Source: Flavobacteriaceae bacterium
GTDB taxonomy: Bacteria; Bacteroidota; Bacteroidia; Flavobacteriales; Flavobacteriaceae
Direction of reading: 5' to 3'
Assembly (NCBI GenBank): GCA_013373105.1
Contig: JABXIJ010000002.1
Span: forward strand, 28,167 to 92,166
Length of the DNA: 64,000 nt
The notes below the pieces were generated by a model that did not search any database, was not told the origin of the DNA, and saw only the letters and a program-made list of their open reading frames with translations. The translations under genes were made by a program, and so were the position numbers. Below are positions 52,379 through 61,637 of the stretch, piece by piece (position 1 is the first letter of the stretch; every line of letters begins with the position of its first letter).

Positions 52379-53316
52379 TTTTTACGAATTAAGTAATCTA
52401 TTTTATTTGGTATAATCTTATAACTTTTAATAAAATCTGGCTTATAAACTAACTTAGGAATTAAATATGATAAATTGTTTTCTTTAGTTGTAGCATAATC
52501 GCATTCTATCTGAAGAGAATTAGTTGAAACCTTATTAAAGTTTGATAAGGCTACTATATATTTTATTTCTATTTGTTCTAATAAAGTAGTTATTTTGATG
52601 CTGTCTGGTACATTTTTTACTAAAAAAGGAATTTTTATTGAACCTTCTGTAAACTTGTCTACTTTTCCCGAAATTTGAACTTGTCTATTTTTAAGTTTTA
52701 ATCCCTGCTTTAAATAACTTTCTTTTACTTCTACAGTTGCATTAAAATCTTCTTTTACATCATTTAGAATTAATGGTTTTAGCTTAATATCATTTAACTT
52801 TTTAAGTTTTATTTCTGGTCCAGAAACTACTACCGAATCTGGGTTTAGCACAATATTATCTATTAAATCATATCCTATATGATAATTGAGTTGAATGTCT
52901 GGTTTTATTGCAACTTTTTTTGAGCTTAAAGTTCCTAAATTAAGAAACAATGTATCATTTTGTATGGCTTGAATTTCTAAACCAGATTGTATTTGATTTT
53001 TAAATGTGTTAAGCTCTTTATCAACTAAAATATAATAATTAGATAACTTACCTTTATTAAACTTAGAGGCGTCTAGAGTTATAGTTTTATCTATTAAACT
53101 GGCTGCAAAAATCCTAAAACCAGTTCCCTTAACTTGAATGCTAATTTCTTTTAATGGTTCATTTAGTAATTGCATTTCTAAAGGAATGTTTTCGTAGTTT
53201 ATAGTGTAGGTAACTTCTGAGTTATACTCTTTAGAAAAAGTTATTAATAACCATATGAATGTGGAAGCTACAAGAAATACAAAAAAGGTTTTAGATATTT
53301 TACTGGTATACTTCAA
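52375..53316 (-). CDS. YbbR-like domain protein
   Basis: N-terminal TM segment; VVVSGPEIKLKKLNDIKLKPL; linked to coaE/yajC. Confidence 0.7.
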   Translation of the reverse strand: MKYTSKISKTFFVFLVASTFIWLLITFSKEYNSEVTYTINYENIPLEMQLLNEPLKEISIQVKGTGFRIFAASLIDKTITLDASKFNKGKLSNYYILVDKELNTFKNQIQSGLEIQAIQNDTLFLNLGTLSSKKVAIKPDIQLNYHIGYDLIDNIVLNPDSVVVSGPEIKLKKLNDIKLKPLILNDVKEDFNATVEVKESYLKQGLKLKNRQVQISGKVDKFTEGSIKIPFLVKNVPDSIKITTLLEQIEIKYIVALSNFNKVSTNSLQIECDYATTKENNLSYLIPKLVYKPDFIKSYKIIPNKIDYLIRKK

Positions 53317-53355
53317 TACTTTAAATTTTATGCAATCTACTTAAAAAACAGACAT

Positions 53356-53391
53356 AAAAAAAGAGCTTTTATTCAAATAATAAAAGCTCTT
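53356..53391 (-). terminator. Intrinsic terminator after yajC
   Basis: aagagcttttatt-caaat-aataaaagctctt, A-run to the left. Confidence 0.75.
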
Positions 53392-53410
53392 AAATCTATT
53401 TTTTTTGATT

Positions 53411-53728
53411 TTACTTTTTAACTTCTGGCATGTACTTTTTGCTGAGTTCCATTGAAATTGCAGATCTTTCAAATTTAATTTTACCTGCACCTGTTTCAAT
53501 AGTAACAGTATTATCATTTGTATGAATATCTATAACCTTTCCATGAATTCCACTAGTAGTAATAACTTTTGTGCCTTTTTTTAATTGAGCCTGAAAAGCC
53601 TTCTCTTTCTTTTGCTTTTTCATTTGTGGTCTAAGCATAAAAAAGTACAAAACAGCTATCATTGCAATAAAAGGCAACATACTTGCTAAGCCACCTGAAC
53701 CAGATTGTAATACAATGTTTAAAATCAT
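53411..53728 (-). CDS. yajC: Preprotein translocase subunit YajC
   Basis: YFFMLRPQMKKQKKEKAFQAQLKKGTKVITTSGIHGKV. Confidence 0.95.
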   Translation of the reverse strand: MILNIVLQSGSGGLASMLPFIAMIAVLYFFMLRPQMKKQKKEKAFQAQLKKGTKVITTSGIHGKVIDIHTNDNTVTIETGAGKIKFERSAISMELSKKYMPEVKK

Positions 53729-53731
53729 AAT

Positions 53732-54190
53732 TTATCTTGATTTAGGAGTAACCATACCTTTTAGAGTTAATATTTCTCTTCCAGATTTTGTATTGGTAAT
53801 TAAAGTAATGTTTTTAGATTGTCTATTTAATTTACCATTGGTATTAAATTTAACTTTAACATCTTCTGTTTGTCCTGGTTTAATTGGCGCTTTTGGCCAA
53901 ACAGGAACTGTACAACCACAAGTAACTTGTGCATCTGTTATAATTAAATCTGTTTTACCTGAATTGGTTACTTTAAATGTAGTTTCTACAATTGTACCTT
54001 CTACAACAGTACCAAAATCATGTTGCGATTTATCGAAAGTAACTTCTGCTGCACCACTGTTTATTTTTACATCTCTTTTCTTTGCAGTTTCTACATTGTC
54101 TGCATTAATTTTTGAAGTTGCATCGTTGTTTTTACAAGAAGTTAAAACTATTGATGACACTAAAACTATTGCTGTTAAAATTTTTCTCAT
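53732..54190 (-). CDS. DUF1573 domain lipoprotein
   Basis: Lipobox VLTSC; HDFGTVVEGTIVETTFKVTNSGKTDLIITDAQVTCGCTVP. Confidence 0.9.
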   Translation of the reverse strand: MRKILTAIVLVSSIVLTSCKNNDATSKINADNVETAKKRDVKINSGAAEVTFDKSQHDFGTVVEGTIVETTFKVTNSGKTDLIITDAQVTCGCTVPVWPKAPIKPGQTEDVKVKFNTNGKLNRQSKNITLITNTKSGREILTLKGMVTPKSR

Positions 54191-54240
54191 GTGATATTAT
54201 TTTTGGTAAAAATACTAAATAAATTTTCTTAAACAATTAA

Positions 54241-55179
54241 TTAGAGTAAACCTCTACCAATTTTTTTAAGGGTTCCATTTGCCATAAATTCTTTAGAAAT
54301 TTTATCTAAAACTCCATTAATAAAATAGCTGCTTTTTTGAGTAGAATAATCTTTTGCTATTTCAATATATTCGTTAATGGTAACTCTAACAGGTATTGAT
54401 GGAAAATACAAAAACTCTGTAATTGCCATTTTTATCAAAATCATATCAATATCGGCAATTCGATCTTTTTCCCAATTTGGAGTTTTTATAGCTATTTCAT
54501 CTTCAAATTTATGTTGATGAAGCATTGTTTTCTTAAATAAGTCAGAAACAAAGTCTTCATCATCTTTGTCTTTATACAAACTTCCTAAAACAAAGGGTTT
54601 ATTTGCTTTTTGTTTACTTAGAGTTTTAACAATCCAAGTATTTACAAAAGGAATATCATCTACCCAAGAAATCATCTTGTCTTCATAATATTCAGCTAAC
54701 TTTTCGTTTGGAGCAATAATTTCTTTATAAAAATCAATAACAAAAGATTTATCTATTTTAAAAGAAGATTCAGTTGTGTTTAAATACCTTTTATAGAGAT
54801 TACTATTTTGTAATTCGTCAAAAATAATTTTTACATATTCGTCATCATCATTCCAATTAAACAACTTATTTAAATGTAAATAACTATCTAAACTAACGCT
54901 CTCTTTAATTGCGTTAATTAGCTTATTATCAATAAATTTAGTGTTGGGTTTTAAATCTTCTTTGGTAGCAAGAATTTTCTTTTTCGAAAGTTCTAATTTT
55001 TTATTGGCTAATTTTTGTACTTGTACAATTATATGCAGATTTAGCACATATAAATCAGCCATTTTTAAAATACTGTGTTTTAAGAATTTTTCTTCTTTTA
55101 TTAAATCATCATTCTTAGCATGCAACATTGCATATACAGATTGCATTACTTTTACACGAATATGTCTTCTGTTAATCAT
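54241..55179 (-). CDS. nusB: Transcription antitermination protein NusB, extended form
   Basis: MINRRHIRVKVMQSVYAML; C-terminal AITEFLYFPSIPVRVTINEYIEIAKDYSTQKSSYFINGVLDKI; start moved to 55179. Confidence 0.9.
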   Translation of the reverse strand: MINRRHIRVKVMQSVYAMLHAKNDDLIKEEKFLKHSILKMADLYVLNLHIIVQVQKLANKKLELSKKKILATKEDLKPNTKFIDNKLINAIKESVSLDSYLHLNKLFNWNDDDEYVKIIFDELQNSNLYKRYLNTTESSFKIDKSFVIDFYKEIIAPNEKLAEYYEDKMISWVDDIPFVNTWIVKTLSKQKANKPFVLGSLYKDKDDEDFVSDLFKKTMLHQHKFEDEIAIKTPNWEKDRIADIDMILIKMAITEFLYFPSIPVRVTINEYIEIAKDYSTQKSSYFINGVLDKISKEFMANGTLKKIGRGLL

Positions 55180-55325
55180 ATAAAAAGAACTTAAATTTGC
55201 TAACTTTTTTTGCACGACAAAAGTACTATTAATTTGATTGCCACAATTATTTTTTAAGTGTTTTTTAAGGAAATTTTTCTTTTTTAAACTTGTATCTTCG
55301 TGCTTTGTTTTAAACAACTATTTCT

Positions 55326-57080
55326 TTGAAGGCACTTCAGTATCTTAATAAATACTTTGCAAAATATAAATGGCGAATTCTTTTAGGTTTGCTAATAACC
55401 GTTTTTTCTAAGCTTTTAGCTTTAAAAATTCCTCAAATTATTAGAAATTCTCTTAATACAGTTGATGAATATAAAAATGGTTCCTCAGTAACATTAGCAG
55501 AGGTTAAACACGATTTACTAATTAACGTATTAATAATTATTGGTGTTGCATTACTCAGTGGTTTTTTTACTTTTTTAATGCGTCAAACTATAATTGTTAC
55601 TTCTAGACTTATTGAATTTGATTTAAAAAATGAAATTTATGAGCAATACCAAAGACTATCTTTAAACTTCTATAAAAAAAATAGAACTGGAGATTTAATG
55701 AATAGAATCAGTGAAGATGTTTCTAAAGTTAGAATGTATGTAGGCCCTGCAATTATGTATAGCATGAACATGATTGTACTTTTTATTGTTGGTTTTACAC
55801 AAATGATACAAGTTGACTTAAAACTTACCCTTTACACACTTATTCCTTTTCCACTTTTATCAATTTCGATTTTTATATTAAGTAAAGTAATTCATAAAAG
55901 AAGTACAATAGTTCAGCAGTATTTATCGAAACTAACCACTTTTAATCAAGAAACTTTTTCAGGAATTGGAGTACTTAAATCTTATGGTATTGAAGCTTCA
56001 ATTATAAAAGATTTTGACACAATAGCAGATAAAAACAAGGAGAAAAATATAGACTTGCAAAGAGCTAATGCTTTGTTTTTTCCTACAATGATATTTCTAA
56101 TAGGTATTAGCAACTTAATTGTGATTTATGTTGGAGGAATGCAATACATAAACAAAGAAATTCAAATTGGTGTAGTCTTAGAGTTTCTTTTATATGTCAA
56201 CATATTAACTTGGCCTGTTGCTGTTGTTGGTTGGGTAACCTCAATGATTCAGCAAGCTGAAGCATCTCAAACAAGAATAAATGAATTTTTAAACGAAAAA
56301 CCTGAAATTGCAAACAACAACCCAAACAGTTCAGAAATTAATGGTAAGGTAACTTTTAAAGATGTAACTTTTACTTATGATGACACAAATATTACTGCAT
56401 TAAAAAATATAAACTTTACTGTTGAGCCAGGAGAAACTTTAGCTATTTTAGGTAAAACAGGTTCAGGAAAATCAACAATTATAGAATTAATAGCAAAGTT
56501 GTATGACACAACTAAAGGAGAAATTTTACTTGATGATGTACCAATAGAAATAGTAAACCTTAATGATTTAAGAAATCAGATAGGTTTTGTACCTCAAGAT
56601 CCATTTTTATTTTCAGATTCTATTGAAAACAACATAAAGTTTGGTAAGCAAAATGCTAGTAAAGAAGAAATAATTGCAGCTGCAAAAAATGCTGATGTGC
56701 ATAAAAATATAATAGAATTTTCTAATCAATATAATACCATTCTTGGAGAAAGAGGTGTTACGTTATCTGGTGGACAAAAGCAAAGAATATCTATTGCAAG
56801 AGCTATAATAAAAGATCCTAAAATTTTAATTTTTGATGATTGTTTATCAGCTGTAGATACAGAAACTGAAGAAAAAATATTAAATAATTTGCAAAAAGTT
56901 TCTAAGAGTAAAACCACCTTTATAATTAGTCATAGAGTATCATCTGCTAAAAATGCAGACAAAATTATAGTGTTAGATGAAGGTAAAATTATTCAACAAG
57001 GTACTCATAATCAATTAATAACACAGCAAGGGTTTTACAAAGAGCTTTATGAGCAACAACTTTTAGAAAAAGAAATTTAA
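55326..57080 (+). CDS. ABC transporter, fused permease/ATPase
   Basis: ILGKTGSGKSTIIELIA, LSGGQKQRISIARAI, ILIFDDCLSAVD; TTG start. Confidence 0.94.
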   Translation: MKALQYLNKYFAKYKWRILLGLLITVFSKLLALKIPQIIRNSLNTVDEYKNGSSVTLAEVKHDLLINVLIIIGVALLSGFFTFLMRQTIIVTSRLIEFDLKNEIYEQYQRLSLNFYKKNRTGDLMNRISEDVSKVRMYVGPAIMYSMNMIVLFIVGFTQMIQVDLKLTLYTLIPFPLLSISIFILSKVIHKRSTIVQQYLSKLTTFNQETFSGIGVLKSYGIEASIIKDFDTIADKNKEKNIDLQRANALFFPTMIFLIGISNLIVIYVGGMQYINKEIQIGVVLEFLLYVNILTWPVAVVGWVTSMIQQAEASQTRINEFLNEKPEIANNNPNSSEINGKVTFKDVTFTYDDTNITALKNINFTVEPGETLAILGKTGSGKSTIIELIAKLYDTTKGEILLDDVPIEIVNLNDLRNQIGFVPQDPFLFSDSIENNIKFGKQNASKEEIIAAAKNADVHKNIIEFSNQYNTILGERGVTLSGGQKQRISIARAIIKDPKILIFDDCLSAVDTETEEKILNNLQKVSKSKTTFIISHRVSSAKNADKIIVLDEGKIIQQGTHNQLITQQGFYKELYEQQLLEKEI

Positions 57081-57088
57081 TCTTAGCC

Positions 57089-57118
57089 TTTGCCAAGTAA
57101 AATATTTTATTAGATTTG
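57089..57118 (+). promoter_or_regulatory. Bacteroidota promoter TTTG-N18-TAGATTTG
   Basis: TTTG 57089-57092, 18-nt spacer, TAGATTTG 57111-57118; downstream gene at 57159. Confidence 0.55.
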
Positions 57119-57158
57119 TGCGAGTAACTGATTAATGAAAACGATTATTTAGAAAATT

Positions 57159-57518
57159 ATGGCTGAGAGAATTGAACAAGAGGAGATTTTTTCACAGGTA
57201 TTGAGAGCAGGAAGAAGAACTTATTTTTTCGATGTAAGAGCAACCAAAGCTGATGACTATTATTTAACAATAACAGAAAGTAAAAAATTTACTCACGATG
57301 ATGGATCTTTCCATTATCAAAAGCATAAAATATATCTTTATAAAGAAGATTTTAATGATTTTCAAGATATGCTTAAAAATGCAACAGACTTTATAGTTAC
57401 TGAAAAAGGTGACGAAGTTATTAGTGAACGTCATCAAAAAGATTACAAAAAAGAAGAACAGGTTTCTACTGAAAAAACTACAGAAAACTTTACAGATATA
57501 TCATTTGATGATATATAG
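57159..57518 (+). CDS. PUR-alpha-like / DUF3276 nucleic-acid-binding protein
   Basis: MAERIEQEEIFSQVLRAGRRTYFFDVRATKADDYYLTITESKK. Confidence 0.88.
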   Translation: MAERIEQEEIFSQVLRAGRRTYFFDVRATKADDYYLTITESKKFTHDDGSFHYQKHKIYLYKEDFNDFQDMLKNATDFIVTEKGDEVISERHQKDYKKEEQVSTEKTTENFTDISFDDI

Positions 57519-57563
57519 TAAATTCAAATACAATTAAGTATTAATTCAAATTCGATTTACACT

Positions 57564-57596
57564 AAAAACCGTAAGTACTTTTGCTTGCGGTTTTTT
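57564..57596. terminator. Intrinsic terminator between convergent genes
   Basis: aaaaaccgtaag...cttgcggtttttt (one wobble). Confidence 0.7.
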
Positions 57597-57597
57597 A

Positions 57598-58677
57598 TTA
57601 CAAAACACTTTTCATTGTTGTGGTTTTGGCTACTGTTTCTTGCCACTCATGCTCTGCAATACTATCTTTTGTAATACCACCTCCAACATAAATATTTGCT
57701 TTATTAGCAATTATATTCATACAACGTAAATTCACAAATAAATTAGATTTCAATTTATTATTTGTTTGCCTATTAATTTCTCCTAAAAACCCTGTGTAAA
57801 AGTCTCTTTTGTAGTTTTCATTATTTACAATAAAGTCTCTAGCCATATCTCTTGGTAAACCACATACTGCTGGAGTTGGATGCAAAGCCATAATTAATTC
57901 TTTCAAAGTAGAATTTGATTTTAAGCTACCCTCTACTCTACTTTTTAAGTGCAATAAAGATCCAGCTCTAATACTTTTCGCTTTTTCAATTGTAAAGTTT
58001 TCTGATAATGAAGAGATTTGATGTTCTATAAAATCTGAAACAAGCTGTTGCTCTTCTATTTCTTTGTTTTTCCAAACAACATTTAAATCTCCTTTAAACA
58101 ATTGCGTTCCTGCTAGAGACATGGTTGTAAAAATTGAGTCTTCTAAAGTTAAAAGTGTTTCAGGAGTAGCTCCTAACCACAGTCCTATTTTGGGATGAAA
58201 CCAAACATAAACCATTGCATTAGGGTAATTATTTAATAACTTCTTAAATGTATTTAAAAAATTAAACTCCGCTAATAAAACCTCTTCTTTCCTAGAAATT
58301 ACAACTTTCTGTAAATCAGTATTCTTTAAAGTTTTAACTGCTTTATTAACTAGTTCTATATGAAAATCTTTACCAAACTCACTTTTAAAATGTTCATTTT
58401 TATTTTCATTGATTGATAATTCAACTATTTCTTCTTCAACAAAAGTTGAATTTTTATGACTAAATAAAATTGTTTTTGATTCATTATTAAAAGGTGCAAA
58501 AACAAATCCAGATTCTTTAAATGTATCTGTAAATATTAAACTATTATTTTCGCAAAAAAAACCACATATACTTTCTGAGTTTGGCTTTCTGTATACAACA
58601 AATGGAAGTTCTTTTTTATAGTTAAGGTTAAGTAAGTCTAAAACTTTCAAATTGTAGATTTTTTTTATGGTAATCAA
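57598..58677 (-). CDS. Isochorismate synthase (chorismate-binding)
   Basis: VVISRKEEV, WLGATPETLL, ALHPTPAVCGLP, GFLGEI, YVGGGIT. Confidence 0.9.
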   Translation of the reverse strand: MITIKKIYNLKVLDLLNLNYKKELPFVVYRKPNSESICGFFCENNSLIFTDTFKESGFVFAPFNNESKTILFSHKNSTFVEEEIVELSINENKNEHFKSEFGKDFHIELVNKAVKTLKNTDLQKVVISRKEEVLLAEFNFLNTFKKLLNNYPNAMVYVWFHPKIGLWLGATPETLLTLEDSIFTTMSLAGTQLFKGDLNVVWKNKEIEEQQLVSDFIEHQISSLSENFTIEKAKSIRAGSLLHLKSRVEGSLKSNSTLKELIMALHPTPAVCGLPRDMARDFIVNNENYKRDFYTGFLGEINRQTNNKLKSNLFVNLRCMNIIANKANIYVGGGITKDSIAEHEWQETVAKTTTMKSVL

Positions 58678-59094
58678 CTATTTTTTATCTAAAACTATGT
58701 TTGTTAGTTTACAAAGAGAAATTAGGTTTTGGTCTTCATCTTCTATTCTAATTTCCCATAAATGTGTAGTTCTACCTTGATGAATTGGTTTAGCAATACC
58801 AAAAACAAAACCTTCTTTTTTACTCTTTAAATGGTTTAAACTTAACTCAATACCTTTAATAATTTTTGTTTTTGTATCTACAGACAAAGCAGACGCACAA
58901 CTACCAACAGTTTCTGCAAGTGCTGCTGTTGCACCACCATGTAAAATTCCAAAAGGTTGATATACTTTAGAATTTACTGGCATTTTGGCTTTTAAATAAT
59001 TATTATCAACATCAACAAACTCAATTTCAAGAGTTTCCATCAATGTATTTTTATTCATATTATTAAGTGTGTTCAATATCTTTTCTTTGTCCAT
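58678..59094 (-). CDS. Hotdog-fold thioesterase (PaaI/MenI-like)
   Basis: GILHGGATAALAETVGSCAS; downstream partner of isochorismate synthase. Confidence 0.87.
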   Translation of the reverse strand: MDKEKILNTLNNMNKNTLMETLEIEFVDVDNNYLKAKMPVNSKVYQPFGILHGGATAALAETVGSCASALSVDTKTKIIKGIELSLNHLKSKKEGFVFGIAKPIHQGRTTHLWEIRIEDEDQNLISLCKLTNIVLDKK

Positions 59095-59166
59095 TATTCT
59101 AATATTCTATGCATAAAAATACGCATAAAAAGTTGTATTTTTGTTAACTAATTCCTAACAAATTCT

Positions 59167-59658
59167 ATGTATAAAATTCGAGTTATTCTTGACACAAAAG
59201 AAGATGTAATAAGAACTATTTTAGTTGATGATTCTATTAATTTAGAAGACTTACATAAATCTATTTGTGAAGCTTTTGGTTTTGATGGACAAGAAATGGC
59301 ATCTTTCTACAGAACTGATGATGAATGGAATCAAGGTGAAGAAATTCCGCTTTTTAACATGGCAGAAGAAGGAGAAGCAATCTCTATGAAAAATTGTTTT
59401 TTAAAGGAAACTTTACCTTTAGAAAACGATAAACTAATTTATGTTTACGACTTTTTAAATATGTGGACATTCTATGTTGATGTTGTTGAAATTTCAGATG
59501 AACAAAAAGAAGATTTACCTATGGTTATTCTAAATGTAGGTGAAGTACCAAAGCAAGCTCCTGAAAAAGAATTTGTTGCTGAAAACTTTGAAGAAGAGGA
59601 AGACGACTTTAAAGACGAATTCGACCCTTTTGATGATTTTGATTTTAACGAATACTAA
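59167..59658 (+). CDS. Plasmid pRiA4b ORF-3-like family protein
   Basis: YKIRVILDTKEDVIRTILVDDSINLEDLHKSICEAFGF...YVYDF; acidic C-terminus. Confidence 0.75.
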   Translation: MYKIRVILDTKEDVIRTILVDDSINLEDLHKSICEAFGFDGQEMASFYRTDDEWNQGEEIPLFNMAEEGEAISMKNCFLKETLPLENDKLIYVYDFLNMWTFYVDVVEISDEQKEDLPMVILNVGEVPKQAPEKEFVAENFEEEEDDFKDEFDPFDDFDFNEY

Positions 59659-59823
59659 TTTTAATATGCTTTTTTTTAAAGATTTCTTTTCCCATAAAAA
59701 AGCTGAATATTTTAGATTTTATTCTTGGAGTTAATTGCTAAACTTCAAATGCAAACTTCTTATATGTGTAACAAAATTGTAAATTAGTCGTCATAAATAG
59801 TATAACTGACTAAATCAACTTTT

Positions 59824-60723
59824 TTGGAAACAATCTTATCTCTTAAAAATTTAGACAAAAAATATGGTAAAGTTCATGCAGTAAACAATTTGTCTTTTGA
59901 TATTCAAAAGGGAAATGTTTATGGAATTTTAGGACCAAATGGTAGTGGTAAGTCTACTACACTTGGTATCATATTAAATGTTGTAAACAAAACTTCTGGC
60001 GAATTTTCATGGTTCGATGGAAATCTATCAACTCATGAAGCCTTAAAAAAAGTAGGTGCAATAATAGAACGCCCTAATTTTTATCCTTACATGACTGCTG
60101 TTCAAAACTTAAATTTAATTTGTAAAATTAAAGGAGTTTCATCAGACAATATAGATGATAAATTAAAGATTGTAAACCTTTATGAACGAAGAGATAGCAA
60201 GTTTAGAACTTATTCTTTAGGTATGAAACAACGTTTAGCAATTGCATCTGCATTGTTAAATGATCCAGAAATTTTAATTCTAGATGAACCTACAAATGGC
60301 TTAGATCCTCAAGGAATTCATGAAATTCGTCAAATCATTAAAAAGATTGCAGCCAATGGTACTACTATTTTATTAGCTTCTCACCTATTAGATGAAGTTG
60401 AAAAAGTTTGTTCACATGTAGTTGTAATTCGAAAAGGAGTAAAATTATATAGTGGTAGAGTTGATGAAATGACAGCTTCTAATGGATTTTTAGAAGTAAA
60501 AGTTGAATCGAATGAAGAGAAATTAATTGAAACTTTAAAAAATCATGATGCAATAGCTGATGTTAAAAAAGACCAAGATTTAATTATTGCTACTCTGAAT
60601 AAAGAAATTTCATCAACAATAGTAAACAAATATTTGTTTGATAATGGCTTTGTGTTATCGCATCTAGTAAAACGTAAGCCAAGCTTAGAACAACAGTTCT
60701 TAGATTTAACAAAAAACAACTAA
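59824..60723 (+). CDS. ABC transporter ATP-binding protein
   Basis: ILGPNGSGKSTTLGIIL, YSLGMKQRLAIASALL, ILDEPTNGLDP; TTG start. Confidence 0.94.
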   Translation: METILSLKNLDKKYGKVHAVNNLSFDIQKGNVYGILGPNGSGKSTTLGIILNVVNKTSGEFSWFDGNLSTHEALKKVGAIIERPNFYPYMTAVQNLNLICKIKGVSSDNIDDKLKIVNLYERRDSKFRTYSLGMKQRLAIASALLNDPEILILDEPTNGLDPQGIHEIRQIIKKIAANGTTILLASHLLDEVEKVCSHVVVIRKGVKLYSGRVDEMTASNGFLEVKVESNEEKLIETLKNHDAIADVKKDQDLIIATLNKEISSTIVNKYLFDNGFVLSHLVKRKPSLEQQFLDLTKNN

Positions 60724-60744
60724 TTTAAACTTAAAAATACAGTC

Positions 60745-61590
60745 ATGTTTAGACTACTTACTATAGAATTTCATAAATTAAAATACAATAAAGCCAGTAA
60801 AGTATTATCTATAATTTACTTTGGTTTACTAACTTCAATTGCTTTAATAGCAGCTATAAAATTTGAGTTTGGCGATTTTAAACTACATCTTGCTGATGCT
60901 GGAATTTTTAATTTTCCTTACATCTGGCATTTTAACACTTACATTGCTGCTATTCTTAAATTCTTCTTGTTATTAGTTATTGTTTCTATGATGTCTAACG
61001 AATACAGCTACAAAACATTAAAACAAAACTTAATAGATGGTTTAAGCAAAAAAGAATTTATACTCTCTAAATTTTATACTGTTATTGCTTTTGCACTAAT
61101 TTCTACAATTTTTGTTTTTGTAGTTTCTTTAGTCTTAGGCTTAATTTATTCAGATTATAATGAATTAGCCATTATAACTTCTGATTTAGAATACTTATTA
61201 GCCTTTTTTATAAAATTAGTAGGATTCTTTTCTTTTGGATTATTTTTAGGAATTCTAGTAAAACGTTCTGCTTTTGCTGTTGGAGCTATGTTTGTATGGT
61301 TAATTGCAGAAAGCATGTTTAAAGGTTATTTATATTGGCAGTTTAAAGATGTTGATAACACAGGTGATAGAGTTGATGCAATTATGCAGTTTTTACCACT
61401 TGAAGCCATGACAAACTTAATTAAAGAGCCTTTTTCTAGACTAGGTGCAGTTAGATCTGCAGCCAATACAATGGGAGAAACTTTTACTAAGAGTTATTCA
61501 GTTGAATTCTCTACTGTACTTATAGTTTCTGTATGGACATTTATCTTTATTTATTTATCATATACACTGTTAAAGAAGCGAGATTTGTAA
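60745..61590 (+). CDS. ABC transporter permease (ABC-2 type)
   Basis: Six-TM hydrophobic profile; directly downstream of the ATPase; NEYSYKTLKQNLIDGLSKKEFILSKF. Confidence 0.85.
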   Translation: MFRLLTIEFHKLKYNKASKVLSIIYFGLLTSIALIAAIKFEFGDFKLHLADAGIFNFPYIWHFNTYIAAILKFFLLLVIVSMMSNEYSYKTLKQNLIDGLSKKEFILSKFYTVIAFALISTIFVFVVSLVLGLIYSDYNELAIITSDLEYLLAFFIKLVGFFSFGLFLGILVKRSAFAVGAMFVWLIAESMFKGYLYWQFKDVDNTGDRVDAIMQFLPLEAMTNLIKEPFSRLGAVRSAANTMGETFTKSYSVEFSTVLIVSVWTFIFIYLSYTLLKKRDL

Positions 61591-61637
61591 TACTTTTTAA
61601 ATATATTTGACGTTATATGTTTTTTGATAACGTTAAC

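Noticed and set aside
53715-54194. 159-aa plus-strand ORF opposite the DUF1573 gene
   Set aside because: Fully antisense to a clear lipoprotein CDS; composition reflects the reverse complement; no recognisable motif.
59167-59658. pRiA4b ORF-3-like gene as evidence of a mobile element
   Set aside because: No transposase, inverted repeats or integrase nearby; the family is common in chromosomes.
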